Positions 7,412 to 15,860 of a stretch of 16,879 bases of DNA are shown in pieces; the stretch's first letter is position 1, and every line of letters starts with the position of its first letter. The stretch is from DATBMY01 sp036554605 (GTDB lineage: Bacteria; Acidobacteriota; Blastocatellia; UBA7656), in assembly GCA_036554605.1 (NCBI GenBank), contig DATBMY010000128.1:1-16879 (forward strand). The letters are read 5' to 3'. Below the pieces are notes generated by a model, which saw only the letters and a program-made list of their open reading frames with translations, did no database searches and was not told the DNA's origin. Made by a program: the position numbers and the translations under genes.

Positions 7412-7455
7412 TGATAGAAAATGGCCGGTCATAACGACAAGAGTCGCGACCGGCC
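7412..7455 (-). terminator. Intrinsic terminator after rho
   Basis: On the minus strand GGCCGGTC (complement of 7448-7455) pairs with GACCGGCC (complement of 7423-7430) across a 17-base loop. The stem is followed by ATTTTCTATC. It begins about ten bases after the rho stop codon, as expected for a rho-independent terminator. Confidence 0.72.
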
Positions 7456-7464
7456 CGTAAATAA

Positions 7465-8742
<1,278 letters not shown>

Positions 8743-8769
8743 AACTATTCCGAAGTCCTTTTTGATCTA

Positions 8770-8820
8770 TGTGACAAAGCCAGGCTGGTTCCTTGCCGTC
8801 ACTCCACTGGTTGTGTCAAA
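8770..8820 (-). promoter_or_regulatory. Imperfect inverted repeat in the rho leader region
   Basis: TGTGACAAAGCCAG (8770-8783) and CTGGTTGTGTCAAA (8807-8820) are complementary at 11 of 14 positions around a 23-base loop. The structure lies 28-78 bases before the rho start. Rho is autoregulated through its leader in E. coli; a comparable role here is only inference. A TTTGACA on the minus strand overlaps the repeat, but no good -10 box follows at the right distance. Confidence 0.3.
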
Positions 8821-8903
8821 GGGATTGGCGTCATTGTGGATTGCTTGCCGTAGGATTCAGGTCGCGTTTGCAATTTGGAAAGCTGGTTCGAAGGCTCAGT
8901 TTT

Positions 8904-9503
8904 TCATTTCGCGTTCCGCAATCTGAAGTCCGCAACTCTTGCGGCAATCTCTTTCCAGATTCGGTCTGCCCCGCGTTTTGTGACCGCCGAATAAGATAGT
9001 ATCCCACCCTGCTTGAGAACTGACGACGCGCGGCTGAGACTTGCCCGTAACTGATTACTGCTTAGCTTGTCAGCCTTGGTTGCCACGATGACGAACGGCT
9101 TGCCCTTCGCTTCTAGCCATTCTTTCATCTGCAGGTCTAAATCGGTAGGCTCGTGCCGCGAATCAGTGATGACTATTGATAACACAAGGTTGGGGCGCGT
9201 TGCAAGATATTTGTCAACCATCGGGCCCCACTCTCGCTTCACCGCACTCGGCACTCGCGCATATCCGTAGCCCGGCAGATCTACGAAGTAAAACGATTCA
9301 TTTATCAAGAAGAAATTAACCAGCTGCGTGCGTCCCGGCGTGTTGCTGGTCCGCGCAAGTCCTTTCACTCCCAGCAGGCTGTTTATCAAGCTCGATTTGC
9401 CGACGTTGCTCCTTCCCATGAAGGCTATTTCAGGCCGGCCATCGCGAGGGTAATGTTCGGGACTCGTCGCGCTCTTTACGAACTTCGCGCTCTTTATCTT
9501 CAT
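8904..9503 (-). CDS. engB: Ribosome biogenesis GTPase EngB (YihA/YsxC)
   Basis: A 199-residue GTPase of the TrmE-Era-EngA-EngB group, needed in several bacteria for assembly of the large ribosomal subunit. All G motifs are present: G1 GRSNVGKSS (30-38), G2 around TPGRTQ (55-60), G3 DLPGYG (75-80), G4 TKAD (142-145) and G5 SAVT (172-175). The EngB-typical HEPTDLDLQMKEWL follows G3. Only ATG 9503 gives the full N-terminus; the next Met lies in G1. One base before this ATG the GC-rich hairpin element begins, so the Shine-Dalgarno position is occupied by CTGACCCCT and no ribosome site is visible. It follows lon, an arrangement seen in many bacteria. Confidence 0.96.
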   Translation of the reverse strand: MKIKSAKFVKSATSPEHYPRDGRPEIAFMGRSNVGKSSLINSLLGVKGLARTSNTPGRTQLVNFFLINESFYFVDLPGYGYARVPSAVKREWGPMVDKYLATRPNLVLSIVITDSRHEPTDLDLQMKEWLEAKGKPFVIVATKADKLSSNQLRASLSRASSVLKQGGILSYSAVTKRGADRIWKEIAARVADFRLRNAK

Positions 9504-9504
9504 A

Positions 9505-9617
9505 GGGGTCAGAAGTCGGGGGCCTGGGGTCAGGGAGTAAATCTACTATTTCAAATCTCAAAAGCTATCATACTGACCGGCAACCCCTGATCCCTGGCCC
9601 CTGGCCCCCGATCCCTG
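9505..9617. repeat. GC-rich hairpin element, copy A (lon-engB gap)
   Basis: Nearly the whole lon-engB gap is one element. TCGGGGGCCTGGGGTCAGGGA (9516-9536) is complementary to 9591-9611 at 19 of 21 positions, around a 54-base AT-rich core containing ATTTCAAATCTCAAAA. Copy B at 15636-15756 has the same design and, in inverse orientation, a related core (TTTGAAATAG shared). It looks like a REP/MITE-type non-coding repeat. It ends exactly at the lon stop codon. Confidence 0.75.
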
Positions 9618-12053
9618 CTATTCAATGCCCGTGTTGGAGGCGGGCGCTTCGCCCGGGGGCTGCTGCCCCCAGATAGGCACTTCGGTCGTCGGCACGTCGG
9701 CCTTGACTATCGGCCCTTCGAGCGCGATCCGCCAGACCTCGTCAACGTTGTCCACCGTGATGATGCTCAGCGCCGCCTTTACGTCTTCGGGCAGCTCGAC
9801 GAGGTCCTTGTTGTTATCCTTCGAAATCACAACGGTCGTGATCCCGGCGCGGTGCGCGGCAAGAAGCTTCTCCTTTATGCCGCCCACGGGGAGCACCTTG
9901 CCTCTGAGCGTTATCTCTCCCGTCATCGCCACGTCGCAGCGTATCGCAACTCCCGTGACGACCGAAACTATCGCGGTCGAGATAGCTATCCCCGCCGAGG
10001 GCCCGTCCTTCGGTATCGCCCCCTCGGGCACGTGAAGGTGCAGATCGTATTTCTTATGAAAGTCCGGCGATATGCCGAGAACGGCCGCCCGCGTCCGGAC
10101 GCATGAGAGCGCCGCGCGCGCCGACTCCTGCATCACCTCGCCGAGCTTGCCCGTCAGCGTGATGTTGCCGCGCCCCTGCATCAGCGTTGCTTCGATGTGG
10201 AGCACTTCGCCGCCGACTTCGGTCCAGGCAAGCCCCGTGGCAAGCCCTACCTCGTTGCGCTCGGCCACCGACTGCGGGCGGAACCGCGTCGGCCCGAGCA
10301 GGTCTTTGACTATCTCGGCTTCGACCGCTTCATGATAGCCGGTCGGGTCGTCGCTTGTAAGCATACGCCGGGCGATCTTGCGCAGCACCGACGCCACCTC
10401 TCGCTCGAGATTTCTCACCCCCGCTTCGCGCGTGTAGTACTGAACTATCGTGCGCAATCCGTCTTCGGTTATCGTCACCTGCTCCACCTTGAGCCCGTTG
10501 GCTTCGAGCTGTTTCGGCACCAGGTGGCGCTTTGCGATCTCCAGCTTCTCGCGCTCGGTATAACCGGCAAGGCGTATTATCTCGAGCCTGTCTTGAAGGG
10601 CGGGCGGAATCGTGTGCAGCACGTTCGCCGTCGCTATGAACATGACATTCGATAGATCATATTCGACGTCCAGATAATGATCGTGGAAGGCGAAGTTCTG
10701 CTCCGGGTCGAGCACTTCGAGCAGCGCGGCCGACGGGTCGCCGCGGAAATCCATGCCGAGCTTGTCGACTTCGTCGAGCATGATGAGCGGGTTTACGGTC
10801 CCCGCCTTCTTCATCATCTGAATTATCTGCCCGGGCAGCGCTCCAATGTAGGTGCGGCGATGGCCGCGTATTTCGGCCTCGTCGCGCACCCCGCCCAGGC
10901 TGAGGCGAACGAATTTTCTACCCGTAGCTTTCGCTATCGAGCGGCCCAGGCTGGTCTTGCCGACGCCGGGCGGGCCGACGAAGCAGAGTATGGAACCGCG
11001 CGGGCGCTCTACGAGCTGGCGCACGGCAAGGTATTCCAGAATCCTCTCCTTGACTTTCTCGAGCCCGTAATGGTCCGCGTCGAGCACATCCTGCGCGGCC
11101 CTTATATCGCGCACCTCTTCCGATTTCTCTTTCCACGGCACCGCGAGCAGCCAGTCAAGATAGTTGCGCGACACGGTGCTTTCGGCCGACATGGGCGGCA
11201 TCTGCTCAAGGCGGCGAAGCTCGGCCACCGCTTTTTCATAGGCGTCTTTCGACATCCCGGCGGATTCGATCTTCTGCTTGAGCTCTTCAAGCTCGGCCTT
11301 CTCGTCCTTGCGGCCGAGTTCTTTATGAATCGCCTTGATCTTCTCGTTCAGGTAATACTCTTTCTGCGCGCGCTCCATCTGTCGTTTGACGCGGCCGTGG
11401 ATGGCGCGGTCGACCTGTATCTTTTCGAGTTCGACTTCGAGCACTTCGACCAGGCGCGCGAGCCGCTCCTGAAGCGAGAATATTTCGAGCAGTCCTTGCT
11501 TATCTTCGACCGAGATCTTCAAGTTCGAAGCGATCGTATCGCACAACCGCGCCGCGTCGTCGTTGCGAAGCGCGGCGGTGAGCGTCTCGGGGTTGCTCAG
11601 CTCCGTCGACTGCCGCACGTACTGGTCGACGAGAGATCCTATGCGCCCGATCAGCGAGTTGAGCCGCGAGCGAGGCTCGTGCGTTTCGGCCGCGCGCCTC
11701 AAGGTAGCAAGCCAGTAATCGCCGCTCTCTTCGACTCGCACCGAGCGCGCGCGCTCGATCCCTTCGACCATGACCTTTATATTGCCGTCGGGAAGGCGCA
11801 GGTTATGCGTTATGCGAGCGATCGTGCCTATCGAATAGACCTGGTCGATATTCGGCTCGTCGATAGTGGCGTCGTGCTGCGTGGCCAGAAATATTGTCTT
11901 ATCGCCTCTGAGCGCGGCCTCGAGCGCCCGAACCGACGCGGGCCGGCCTATGACGAAGGCAACCATCGTATATGGAAAGACGACCACGTCCCGTATAGGG
12001 ACCATGGGGCATCTCACTACGTCGCTTGGTGTACTATCGCTAAATTCAATCAT
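9618..12053 (-). CDS. lon: ATP-dependent protease Lon
   Basis: Cytoplasmic hexameric AAA+ protease that degrades misfolded and regulatory proteins; 811 residues is typical for LonA. The N-terminal substrate-binding domain (about 14-210, PMVPIRDVVVFPY) is followed by a coiled coil (about 215-285, MERAQKEYYLNEKIKAI). The AAA+ module has Walker A GPPGVGKT (360-367) and Walker B IMLDEVDK (424-431). The C-terminal protease domain has the Ser-Lys dyad S686 (PKDGPSAG) and K729 (GGIKEKLLAA). The last 28 residues are a Pro-rich tail beyond the usual end. ATG 12053 gives a family-typical N-terminus; Met17 is a less likely alternative. No Shine-Dalgarno sequence is seen before it, and a GC-rich dyad lies just upstream. 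Confidence 0.97.
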   Translation of the reverse strand: MIEFSDSTPSDVVRCPMVPIRDVVVFPYTMVAFVIGRPASVRALEAALRGDKTIFLATQHDATIDEPNIDQVYSIGTIARITHNLRLPDGNIKVMVEGIERARSVRVEESGDYWLATLRRAAETHEPRSRLNSLIGRIGSLVDQYVRQSTELSNPETLTAALRNDDAARLCDTIASNLKISVEDKQGLLEIFSLQERLARLVEVLEVELEKIQVDRAIHGRVKRQMERAQKEYYLNEKIKAIHKELGRKDEKAELEELKQKIESAGMSKDAYEKAVAELRRLEQMPPMSAESTVSRNYLDWLLAVPWKEKSEEVRDIRAAQDVLDADHYGLEKVKERILEYLAVRQLVERPRGSILCFVGPPGVGKTSLGRSIAKATGRKFVRLSLGGVRDEAEIRGHRRTYIGALPGQIIQMMKKAGTVNPLIMLDEVDKLGMDFRGDPSAALLEVLDPEQNFAFHDHYLDVEYDLSNVMFIATANVLHTIPPALQDRLEIIRLAGYTEREKLEIAKRHLVPKQLEANGLKVEQVTITEDGLRTIVQYYTREAGVRNLEREVASVLRKIARRMLTSDDPTGYHEAVEAEIVKDLLGPTRFRPQSVAERNEVGLATGLAWTEVGGEVLHIEATLMQGRGNITLTGKLGEVMQESARAALSCVRTRAAVLGISPDFHKKYDLHLHVPEGAIPKDGPSAGIAISTAIVSVVTGVAIRCDVAMTGEITLRGKVLPVGGIKEKLLAAHRAGITTVVISKDNNKDLVELPEDVKAALSIITVDNVDEVWRIALEGPIVKADVPTTEVPIWGQQPPGEAPASNTGIE

Positions 12054-12076
12054 GATTTCTTTATGGGGGGTCGCGC

Positions 12077-12122
12077 GCCAGGCGCCGGGGACCAGTAAAA
12101 ACGTATGGGACCGGCGCCCGGC
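12077..12122. repeat. GC-rich dyad between clpX and lon
   Basis: GGCGCCGG (12081-12088) pairs perfectly with CCGGCGCC (12111-12118), and three more pairs follow outside a single mismatch. The 22-base loop includes the AT-rich AGTAAAAACGTAT. No T-run follows on the minus strand, so it does not look like an intrinsic terminator. Its plan (GC-rich arms, AT-rich core, short gap before a start codon) resembles elements A and B, but sequence relatedness is uncertain. Confidence 0.5.
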
Positions 12123-12142
12123 TCCGGCCCCGTGAACCCTTG

Positions 12143-13375
12143 TTAGCCTGCTTTTTCCAGGACCGGGAACGTCGCGCGCCGGTTTTCGACCATCTCGCGC
12201 GTCAGGACGAACTCTTTCACCTTCTTGTAAGACGGCAGCATGTACATCACGTCGAGCATAAGCTCTTCAAGTATCATTCTGAGCCCGCGGGCGCCGACCT
12301 TGCGCTCGCACGCCATGCGGGCCACGGCCTCGAGCGCGTCATCGGTGAAGCGCAGCTTGACGCCTTCATACTCGAAAAGCTTCTGGTACTGTTTGACCAG
12401 CGAATTCTTCGGCTCCGTCAATATCTGCACCATGGCCGACTCATCAAGCTCGTGCAGCGTGCCGCATACGGGCAGGCGGCCGACGAATTCAGGGATCAAC
12501 CCGAATTTGATAAGATCTTCCGGCTCCACCTGCGCAAGCGTTTCGCTCAGTCGCTGCTTGCGGGCGCTCTTGACGTTGGCGTTAAACCCGAGCGCCTTCT
12601 TGCCTATGCGCTTCTCGACCACCTTTTCAAGCCCCACGAATGCGCCGCCGCAGATGAAGAGTATGTTGGTTGTATCTACGGGGAAGAATTCCTGGTGCGG
12701 GTGCTTGCGCCCGCCCTGCGGCGGGACGTTGGCAATCGTGCCTTCGAGTATCTTCAACAGCGCCTGCTGCACGCCCTCGCCCGAAACGTCGCGAGTGATC
12801 GAGGGGTTCTCGTCCTTGCGGCATATCTTGTCGATCTCGTCTATATAGATGATACCGGTCTGCGCGCGCTCGATATCGCCGTTTGCCGATTGCAGCAGCT
12901 TCAGGATTATGTTCTCAACGTCCTCGCCCACATAGCCGGCTTCGGTCAGCGTGGTTGCGTCGACGATAGTGAAGGGCACGTTGAGCATTCGCGCGAGCGT
13001 CTGCGCGAGCAGCGTCTTGCCGGTGCCGGTAGGGCCGATGAGCAATATGTTCGATTTCTGTATCTCGACATCCGAGGCGCGGCGCTTGATCATGTCTACG
13101 CGCTTGTAATGCTGGTAGACGGCGACGGCGAGCTTCTTTTTAGTCTCTTCCTGCCCAATGACGTAATCGTCGAGAAACTCTTTTATCTCGATGGGCTTTG
13201 GCAGGGGCGGGCGGCGAGCGGCCGTCTCCTGTTGCTGATCGTCCGTTATAATCTCGTTGCAGATATCAATGCATTCGTTGCAGATGTAAACGGTGGGCCC
13301 GGCAATAAGCTTTTTTACTTCGTTCTGCGACTTCCCGCAAAACGAGCAGCGCAGTGTGTCATCGCCTCGTCTCAT
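12143..13375 (-). CDS. clpX: ClpX, ATPase subunit of the ClpXP protease
   Basis: AAA+ unfoldase that recognises tagged substrates and feeds them to ClpP; 410 residues from the chosen start, close to E. coli ClpX (424). The N-terminal zinc domain has C10, C13, C32 and C35 (CSFCGKS and CNEC). Next come Walker A GPTGTGKT (114-121), the pore loop GYVG (147-150) and Walker B IIYIDEID (175-182). KALGFNANV matches the IGF loop that docks on ClpP, with Leu for Ile. A TTG one codon upstream is in frame, but ATG 13375 has the better spacing to GGAGA. It lies 72 bases after clpP with a perfect palindrome between them, and co-transcription is likely. Confidence 0.96.
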   Translation of the reverse strand: MRRGDDTLRCSFCGKSQNEVKKLIAGPTVYICNECIDICNEIITDDQQQETAARRPPLPKPIEIKEFLDDYVIGQEETKKKLAVAVYQHYKRVDMIKRRASDVEIQKSNILLIGPTGTGKTLLAQTLARMLNVPFTIVDATTLTEAGYVGEDVENIILKLLQSANGDIERAQTGIIYIDEIDKICRKDENPSITRDVSGEGVQQALLKILEGTIANVPPQGGRKHPHQEFFPVDTTNILFICGGAFVGLEKVVEKRIGKKALGFNANVKSARKQRLSETLAQVEPEDLIKFGLIPEFVGRLPVCGTLHELDESAMVQILTEPKNSLVKQYQKLFEYEGVKLRFTDDALEAVARMACERKVGARGLRMILEELMLDVMYMLPSYKKVKEFVLTREMVENRRATFPVLEKAG

Positions 13376-13431
13376 CAAGTCTCCAATCTTAACCTAATAG
13401 TTTCACCAGCTCTGCTTTGGAGGCACTTTTG

Positions 13432-13449
13432 AAGTCCGACATCGGACTT
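13432..13449. promoter_or_regulatory. 18-bp palindrome at the clpP stop codon
   Basis: AAGTCCGA-CA-TCGGACTT is a perfect 8-bp inverted repeat with a two-base centre, overlapping the clpP stop codon and about 57 bases before clpX. No T-run follows on the minus strand. The tight centre fits a protein-binding operator better than a hairpin, but an mRNA-processing or attenuator stem is possible. Confidence 0.45.
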
Positions 13450-14035
13450 ACTCTCTGTGAGTTATCACCTGGTCAATTAGTCCGTACTCTTTAGCCTGCT
13501 GCGCGCTCATTATCCTATCGCGTTCGACATCGCGCTCTATGTTCTCTATGGGCTGCCCGCTGTGCTTAGATAAAATCTGGCTCGTCAACTGCCGCATGCG
13601 CATGATCTCTTCGGCATGAATTCTTATGTCGGTCGCCTGGCCCGATATGCCGCCGATCGAAGGCTGATGAATGAGTATGCGCGAGTTCGGAAGCGCAAAT
13701 CGTTTGCCGGCCGCACCCGCCGTCAAAAGCAGCGCTCCCATGGAAGCGCACTGCCCGACGCATATCGTCGTCACGTCGGGACGGATGAACTGCATGGTGT
13801 CATATATGGCCATCCCCGCGGTTATCGACCCGCCGGGACTATTTATATAAAGCGAGATGTCGCGGTCGGGATCTTCCGCTTCCAGAAACAGCAATTGAGC
13901 GACCACAAGATTGGCTATAGTGTCGTCAATGGGTGTTCCTATGAAAATAATATTGTCCTTGAGCAAGCGCGAATATATATCGAAGGCGCGCTCCCCTCGG
14001 GCAGTCTGCTCGACGACCATCGGCACAAGTGCCAT
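13448..14035 (-). CDS. clpP: ClpP, proteolytic subunit of the Clp protease
   Basis: Self-compartmentalised serine protease whose double-heptamer barrel degrades proteins unfolded by ClpX; 195 residues, the family's usual size. The N-terminus MALVPMVVEQTARGERAFDIYSRLL matches family starts, with little or no propeptide. The triad is S98 (GQCASMGA), H123 (LIHQPS) and D173 (second Asp of RDVERDR, by alignment to B. subtilis D172). The handle region has one extra residue (SIGGIS) relative to B. subtilis. AAGGAGAG sits about 11 bases before ATG 14035. Placed between tig and clpX, the classical order tig-clpP-clpX-lon. Confidence 0.97.
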   Translation of the reverse strand: MALVPMVVEQTARGERAFDIYSRLLKDNIIFIGTPIDDTIANLVVAQLLFLEAEDPDRDISLYINSPGGSITAGMAIYDTMQFIRPDVTTICVGQCASMGALLLTAGAAGKRFALPNSRILIHQPSIGGISGQATDIRIHAEEIMRMRQLTSQILSKHSGQPIENIERDVERDRIMSAQQAKEYGLIDQVITHRE

Positions 14036-14078
14036 ACTCGGTTCACTCTCCTTCTGGAACTTCTCGCGTCACATATTT

Positions 14079-14179
14079 ATTATACTTGGCTATGTCCATC
14101 GCCGGAAGTTGCTTTTTTATTACGGCATTAGAGGGAGCCCAGACAACCGTGAATCTTTACGTCCACTTTTTTATTGCGG
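14079..14179 (-). promoter_or_regulatory. clpP upstream region: -10-like box and direct repeat
   Basis: The 183-base tig-clpP gap holds a perfect TATAAT on the minus strand (14079-14084), about 44 bases before clpP, but the -35 position (TTCCGG) is poor, so an alternative sigma factor or activator would be needed. Upstream, CTTTTTTATTACGG (14112-14125) is repeated as CTTTTTTATTGCGG (14166-14179), 13 of 14 identical and 54 bases apart. Possible regulator sites or UP-like A-tracts. No small gene was seen here. Confidence 0.35.
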
Positions 14180-14218
14180 GGGTACTGCTTCAGAAGTCCC
14201 GGGTCACGCTCGTCACTG

Positions 14219-15625
14219 TTACGCTTCGGCTTGCCCACCCTCGCCGGACTCCGCCTTTTGCCTATCAAGCCCTACCACTTCTTCTTCACGGATCTCAGCG
14301 GAAGCTATTACAAAATCAAGGGCTTTGCGGTTCCTGACTTGCTCCTTGATACTATCCACGGCTCCTTCCTTTGTCAAGCGTGCCCTCAGTGCGGCCACGT
14401 CCTGGCCCGAGCCTTCGGCGAATTGGCCGATCTCTTTGTCGATCTCTTCATCCGAGACTTCGATCTTCTCCGACTCCGCGATGCGATCGAGAATAAAATG
14501 GCTGCGCACCTCGCGCTCGGCCCTCTCGCGCTGCGCCTCGCGCAGGCGTTCCCAGTCTAAATTCATCTGGCGCGGGTCGACGCCCTGCATGCCGAGCTGC
14601 CGGAAGAGCGTCTGCAGGCGCGTGTCGATCTGCCGCTCGACCACGTACTCCGGCACCTCGAAACGGTTACGGTCGATCAGCTGCTCAAGGGCTCCGGCCT
14701 TCAATTCCGTATCGCTTCGCCGCTGGCCTTCCTCTTCGAGCCGTTTGCGCATCTCCGAGCGAAGATCATCCATCGTCTTGAACTCTTCGCCGACGCTCTG
14801 TGCGAACTCATCGTTGACTTCCGGATACTCCTTTGTCCGGACGGCGGTCACCTCGGCGCTGTAGTTGACCCGCCGGCCGGCATATTGCTCTCCCTTGTAG
14901 TCGGCCGGATACTCCACCGCGAACTCGCGCGACTCGCCCGCCACGGCGCCCGCGAGCGACTCGGTGAATTCTTTGAGCACACCCTCGGCGCCAAGCTCAA
15001 TGTCGAGGTTCTCGTCTTTTACTTCCCCGTCTTTTTTCGCTTCTTCGTCATTGCCGGCAATCGCTTCCTGTTTCTCGCCCGCACCGGGGTCTTCACCCGC
15101 CGGCTCGAATCGCCCGGTGATGTTGACCGTCACGACGTCGCCTTCACGCGCGCCGCGGTCTTCTACGGGCACAAGCTCCGCCTGCCGCTCGCGCATGGCT
15201 TTGATAGTCTTCTCGACGTCCTCGTCGCCGATCTTGTAGACTTTTTTTCTGATGGGCAGCTGCTTGTAATTCGACAGCTCGAATTCCGGTACGACTTCGA
15301 CCGTAAAGGTCACATCGATCGATTCGTCATCCTTGAACTTCAGGTCTTCGATCGAGGGCTCGCCGATCACTTTAAGGTCCTTCTCCTTTATCGCGTCGGT
15401 AAGCGTGTGCGGCAAAAGATGCGAAAGCACTTCGTCGCGCAGTTCCTTGCGGTAGCGAGTCTTGATGACCGACTTGGGAACGTGACCGGGCCTGAATCCG
15501 GGCACGCTGATCTGCCGCGCGAGCGTAGTGGCGACCTTATCGGTCTCCTGGCGAACGGCGTCGCCGGGTATCTCGATGCGGAGTTGTTTCTTGCACTGGG
15601 GTTGGTCTGTGACTGTTATGTTCAT
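14219..15625 (-). CDS. tig: Trigger factor (ribosome-associated chaperone)
   Basis: Binds near the ribosomal exit tunnel and shelters nascent chains; 468 residues against 432 in E. coli. The N-terminal ribosome-binding domain has the signature GFRPGHVP (43-50), with Pro and His where E. coli has two Lys. The FKBP-like prolyl isomerase domain (about 160-262) carries an acidic, Gly/Ala/Lys-rich insertion of roughly 30 residues (about 175-206). The C-terminal substrate cradle runs from about 263 to 445 (VNDEFAQSVGEEF onward), and a Gly/Glu-rich tail ends the protein. No Shine-Dalgarno sequence precedes ATG 15625, and hairpin element B begins about ten bases upstream. It heads the chaperone-protease run. 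Confidence 0.96.
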   Translation of the reverse strand: MNITVTDQPQCKKQLRIEIPGDAVRQETDKVATTLARQISVPGFRPGHVPKSVIKTRYRKELRDEVLSHLLPHTLTDAIKEKDLKVIGEPSIEDLKFKDDESIDVTFTVEVVPEFELSNYKQLPIRKKVYKIGDEDVEKTIKAMRERQAELVPVEDRGAREGDVVTVNITGRFEPAGEDPGAGEKQEAIAGNDEEAKKDGEVKDENLDIELGAEGVLKEFTESLAGAVAGESREFAVEYPADYKGEQYAGRRVNYSAEVTAVRTKEYPEVNDEFAQSVGEEFKTMDDLRSEMRKRLEEEGQRRSDTELKAGALEQLIDRNRFEVPEYVVERQIDTRLQTLFRQLGMQGVDPRQMNLDWERLREAQRERAEREVRSHFILDRIAESEKIEVSDEEIDKEIGQFAEGSGQDVAALRARLTKEGAVDSIKEQVRNRKALDFVIASAEIREEEVVGLDRQKAESGEGGQAEA

Positions 15626-15635
15626 AATCTTTTAA

Positions 15636-15756
15636 GGGGCCGGGGGCCAGGGGTCCGGGCTCGTCTGGTGAGTAGCCTCTGAATTTTGAAATAGCATATT
15701 TGAAAGTCAGGAAGCCCTGGACTCTGACCCCTGGCTCCCGACCCCCGGTTCCCACC
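15636..15756. repeat. GC-rich hairpin element, copy B (tRNA-tig gap)
   Basis: GGGGGCCAGGGGTCCGGG (15642-15659) is complementary to 15722-15739 at 15 of 18 positions, around a 62-base core containing AATTTTGAAATAGCATATTT. Arms and core resemble the reverse complement of copy A (9505-9617). The element starts about ten bases from the tig start codon and ends four bases from the tRNA 3' end, so tRNA-proximal transcripts must cross it. Confidence 0.72.
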
Positions 15757-15760
15757 TCAG

Positions 15761-15842
15761 TGCGAAAGGGGGGACTCGAACCCCCACCCCTTACGGGACA
15801 CGGTCCTAAGCCGTGCGCGTCTACCGGTTCCGCCACTTTCGC
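15761..15842 (-). tRNA. tRNA-Leu (anticodon UAG)
   Basis: Read on the minus strand, the acceptor arms GCGAAAG and CTTTCGC pair perfectly with discriminator A. The anticodon stem CACGG/CCGTG encloses CTTAGGA, giving anticodon UAG (reads CUA and other CUN leucine codons). The long variable arm (TCCCGTAAGGGG region) marks a class II tRNA, and the T arm GGGGGTTCGAGTCCCCC is intact. The length is 82 bases and the CCA end is not encoded. It is transcribed toward tig. Confidence 0.97.
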
Positions 15843-15860
15843 AAAAACCTCAAATGTTCT

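Noticed and set aside
10677..12098. Long plus-strand open frame (473 codons) opposite lon
   Set aside because: It is antisense to the well-conserved lon gene, has no family motif, and arises from codon bias on the other strand.
13376..13378. TTG start one codon upstream of clpX ATG
   Set aside because: It sits only two to three bases from the GGAGA ribosome site; ATG 13375 is better spaced and the preferred codon.
12140..13432. Plus-strand open frame of 430 codons opposite clpX
   Set aside because: clpX on the minus strand has all expected motifs; the opposite frame is a GC-bias shadow.
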